Origin: an uncultured Sphingomonas sp.
GTDB taxonomy: Bacteria > Pseudomonadota > Alphaproteobacteria > Sphingomonadales > Sphingomonadaceae
Length of the DNA: 64,000 nt
Direction of reading: 5' to 3'
Assembly (NCBI RefSeq): GCF_913062585.1
Contig: NZ_CAJXWX010000007.1
Location: 62,001 to 126,000 of the forward strand
The position numbers were made by a program, and so were the translations under genes. The notes under the pieces are model-generated. The model worked only from the letters and a program-made list of their open reading frames with translations. It had not been told where the DNA came from and did not search any database. Below are positions 62,845 to 64,000 of the stretch, piece after piece (within the stretch, counting starts at the first letter, position 1; each line of letters opens with the position of its first letter).

Positions 62845-64000
62845 ATGACCGAACTGGCTTCTCTCCAGGGACAGACGACATTGTCCGCACCGCCCAACGG
62901 GCTGGTGCCGCACGACGCGCATGTGCTGGCGGGCATCAACCGCATCCTGCAGGAAGCGTTGCGCGCCTCGACCGAGGAGGAGCTGGGGCGGTTGTGCCTG
63001 GAGGTCGCCGAGGACCTGACCGGGGCGGCGTTCAGCTTTTTCGGCGAGCGGCGCGATTCCCATGACCGGCTGGATCATATCGCGATCAGCGAGCGCGGCT
63101 GGGCGGCCTATACCGGCAACGATCCCGATTACAGCCGGCGCCTGCTGCCGGACGGCATGAAGATTCACGGCATTTTCGGCCAGGTCATCCTGCAGGACCG
63201 CAGCATGATCGTGAACGACCCCGCCAGCCATCCCGACCGGATCGGCACGCCCGAGGGGCATCCGACCCTGCGCAACTTTCTGGGCGTGCCGCTGCGCCGC
63301 GACGGTCAGACCTTCGCCATGTTCGCGCTCGGCAACCATCCGACCGGTTTCACCGAACGCGAACGCGCGATCGCCGAGGAACTGGCCCCCGCCATCGTCC
63401 AGGCGCTGCTGCGCAAGCGGGCCGAGGTCGCCTCGCGCGCCAGCCAACGCCGGCTGCTGACCCTGATCGAGGGCATTCCGCAACTCGTCTGGACCGCGAC
63501 GCGGGACGGGCAGTGGACCTGGGCCAGCCCGCAATGGGTGGAAATGACCGGCCTGAGCGTCGAGCAGAGCATGGGCCATGGCTGGCTGGCCGCCGTGCAC
63601 CCCAATGACCGGGAGGCCGCCCGCCGTTTCTGGGCCGACGCGAGCGAACGCGGCGATCTAGCGATGGAGGGGCAACTGCGCGACGCCCGGACCGGCCGCT
63701 ATCGCTGGTTCAAGACCCGCGCGACGCCGGTGCGCGACGATCACGGCACGATCGTCGAGTGGTTCGGCACCTCGACCGACATCGACACGCTGCGCCGCCT
63801 GCGCGAGCGACAGGAAACGCTGGTCGCCGAGCTTCAGCACCGGGTCCGCAACATCCTGACCATCGTCCGCTCGATCTTCACCCGGACCGTCGAAAATGGC
63901 GGGCCGATCGACGAGATCGCGGATCATTTCCGCGGAAGACTGGATTCCCTCGCCCGGACCCAGGTCGTCGCGACCCAGACACGGTCGGGCCGGGTCGATC
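62845..64000 (+). CDS. GAF-PAS-HWE sensor histidine kinase, cut by window edge
   Basis: The first 385 codons are visible. There is no membrane segment. A GAF-like domain (about 20-190, starting HVLAGINRILQEALRASTEEELG) is followed by a PAS domain (about 205-320, LIEGIPQLVWTATRDGQW) and the start of an HWE-type phosphotransfer domain with ELQHRVRNILTIVRSIFTRT, whose H-R-V-R-N motif distinguishes it from classical kinases. HWE kinases commonly feed response regulators in the general stress or light response of alphaproteobacteria. The catalytic domain lies outside the window. ATG 62845 is the first in-frame start. Confidence 0.88.
   Translation, partial: MTELASLQGQTTLSAPPNGLVPHDAHVLAGINRILQEALRASTEEELGRLCLEVAEDLTGAAFSFFGERRDSHDRLDHIAISERGWAAYTGNDPDYSRRLLPDGMKIHGIFGQVILQDRSMIVNDPASHPDRIGTPEGHPTLRNFLGVPLRRDGQTFAMFALGNHPTGFTERERAIAEELAPAIVQALLRKRAEVASRASQRRLLTLIEGIPQLVWTATRDGQWTWASPQWVEMTGLSVEQSMGHGWLAAVHPNDREAARRFWADASERGDLAMEGQLRDARTGRYRWFKTRATPVRDDHGTIVEWFGTSTDIDTLRRLRERQETLVAELQHRVRNILTIVRSIFTRTVENGGPIDEIADHFRGRLDSLARTQVVATQTRSGRVD

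Noticed and set aside
62671..63600. Extension of the MscS gene by 310 codons
   Set aside because: The extension would be antisense to the GAF-PAS kinase gene and would bury a clear signal peptide starting at 62670.
1..64000. CRISPR arrays, insertion sequences, phage or integrase genes
   Set aside because: No regularly spaced repeats, transposase or integrase motifs were found on either strand; the repeats seen are short palindromic elements.

Overview
The window reads as a chromosome segment of a GC-rich alphaproteobacterium of the Sphingomonas type. The reasons are five TonB-dependent outer-membrane receptors in 64 kb, a flavin-dependent tryptophan-halogenase homologue beside an Oar-like receptor, a MoxR/DUF58/DUF4129/RDD operon, an alphaproteobacterial che cluster containing cheD, and very dense coding with overlapping ATGA, GTGA and TTGA junctions. 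I see no insertion sequence, phage, CRISPR array or replication origin. All family names come from reading motifs and protein architecture, because no search could be run.

Layout. 1-0.45 kb: start of a lipoprotein and a small phosphatase-like protein (minus strand). 0.45-5.6 kb: a LacI-type palindrome, an Oar-like receptor and a tryptophan halogenase homologue. 5.6-11.6 kb: a six-gene fully overlapping minus-strand operon (DUF4129, DUF4350, MoxR, DUF58, SpoIIM-like, RDD). 11.8-14 kb: a membrane protein and a GH130-type glycosidase or phosphorylase. 14-16.8 kb: a minus-strand sugar-acid operon (aldo/keto reductase, 2-hydroxyacid dehydrogenase, glycerate kinase). 17.0-18.3 kb: tRNA-Ser(GGA), a periplasmic cyclophilin and a nested palindromic element. 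18.3-24.2 kb: acetyl-CoA synthetase, a PAS hybrid histidine kinase and a diguanylate cyclase. 24.4-28.6 kb: an EmrAB/TolC-type efflux operon. 28.7-29.7 kb: Ohr and glyoxalase I.

29.9-38.6 kb is a complete chemotaxis operon: mcp, a STAS protein, cheA, cheR, cheB, cheD, cheY, cheW, a second CheB-like protein whose methylesterase triad looks destroyed, and an unknown 93-residue protein. 38.7-42.3 kb: a MarR-like regulator and a receptor with a Gly/Pro-rich loop. 42.3-48.1 kb: a second nested palindrome, ferredoxin-NADP reductase, and an iron locus in which a Fur-like box separates a siderophore receptor from a DUF3649/PepSY/DUF3325 operon. 48-51 kb: glutaminase, a POT-type peptide transporter and a DeoR-family regulator with a 13-bp direct repeat upstream. 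51.2-57.6 kb: a receptor divergent from a histidine acid phosphatase (phytase-like) with a Pho-box-like site between them, followed by an OmpR-type two-component system. 57.7-64 kb: a fifth receptor with a textbook terminator, a large MscS-type channel, and the start of a GAF-PAS-HWE histidine kinase cut by the window edge.

Functionally the window combines nutrient scavenging across the outer membrane (carbohydrate or aromatic, siderophore, organic phosphate) with signalling (three histidine kinases, a diguanylate cyclase and a che operon). The most unusual items are the degenerate CheB paralogue with its coupled small protein, the operator-controlled receptor/halogenase pair, the candidate Pho-regulated phytase/receptor pair, and two nested palindromic intergenic elements.
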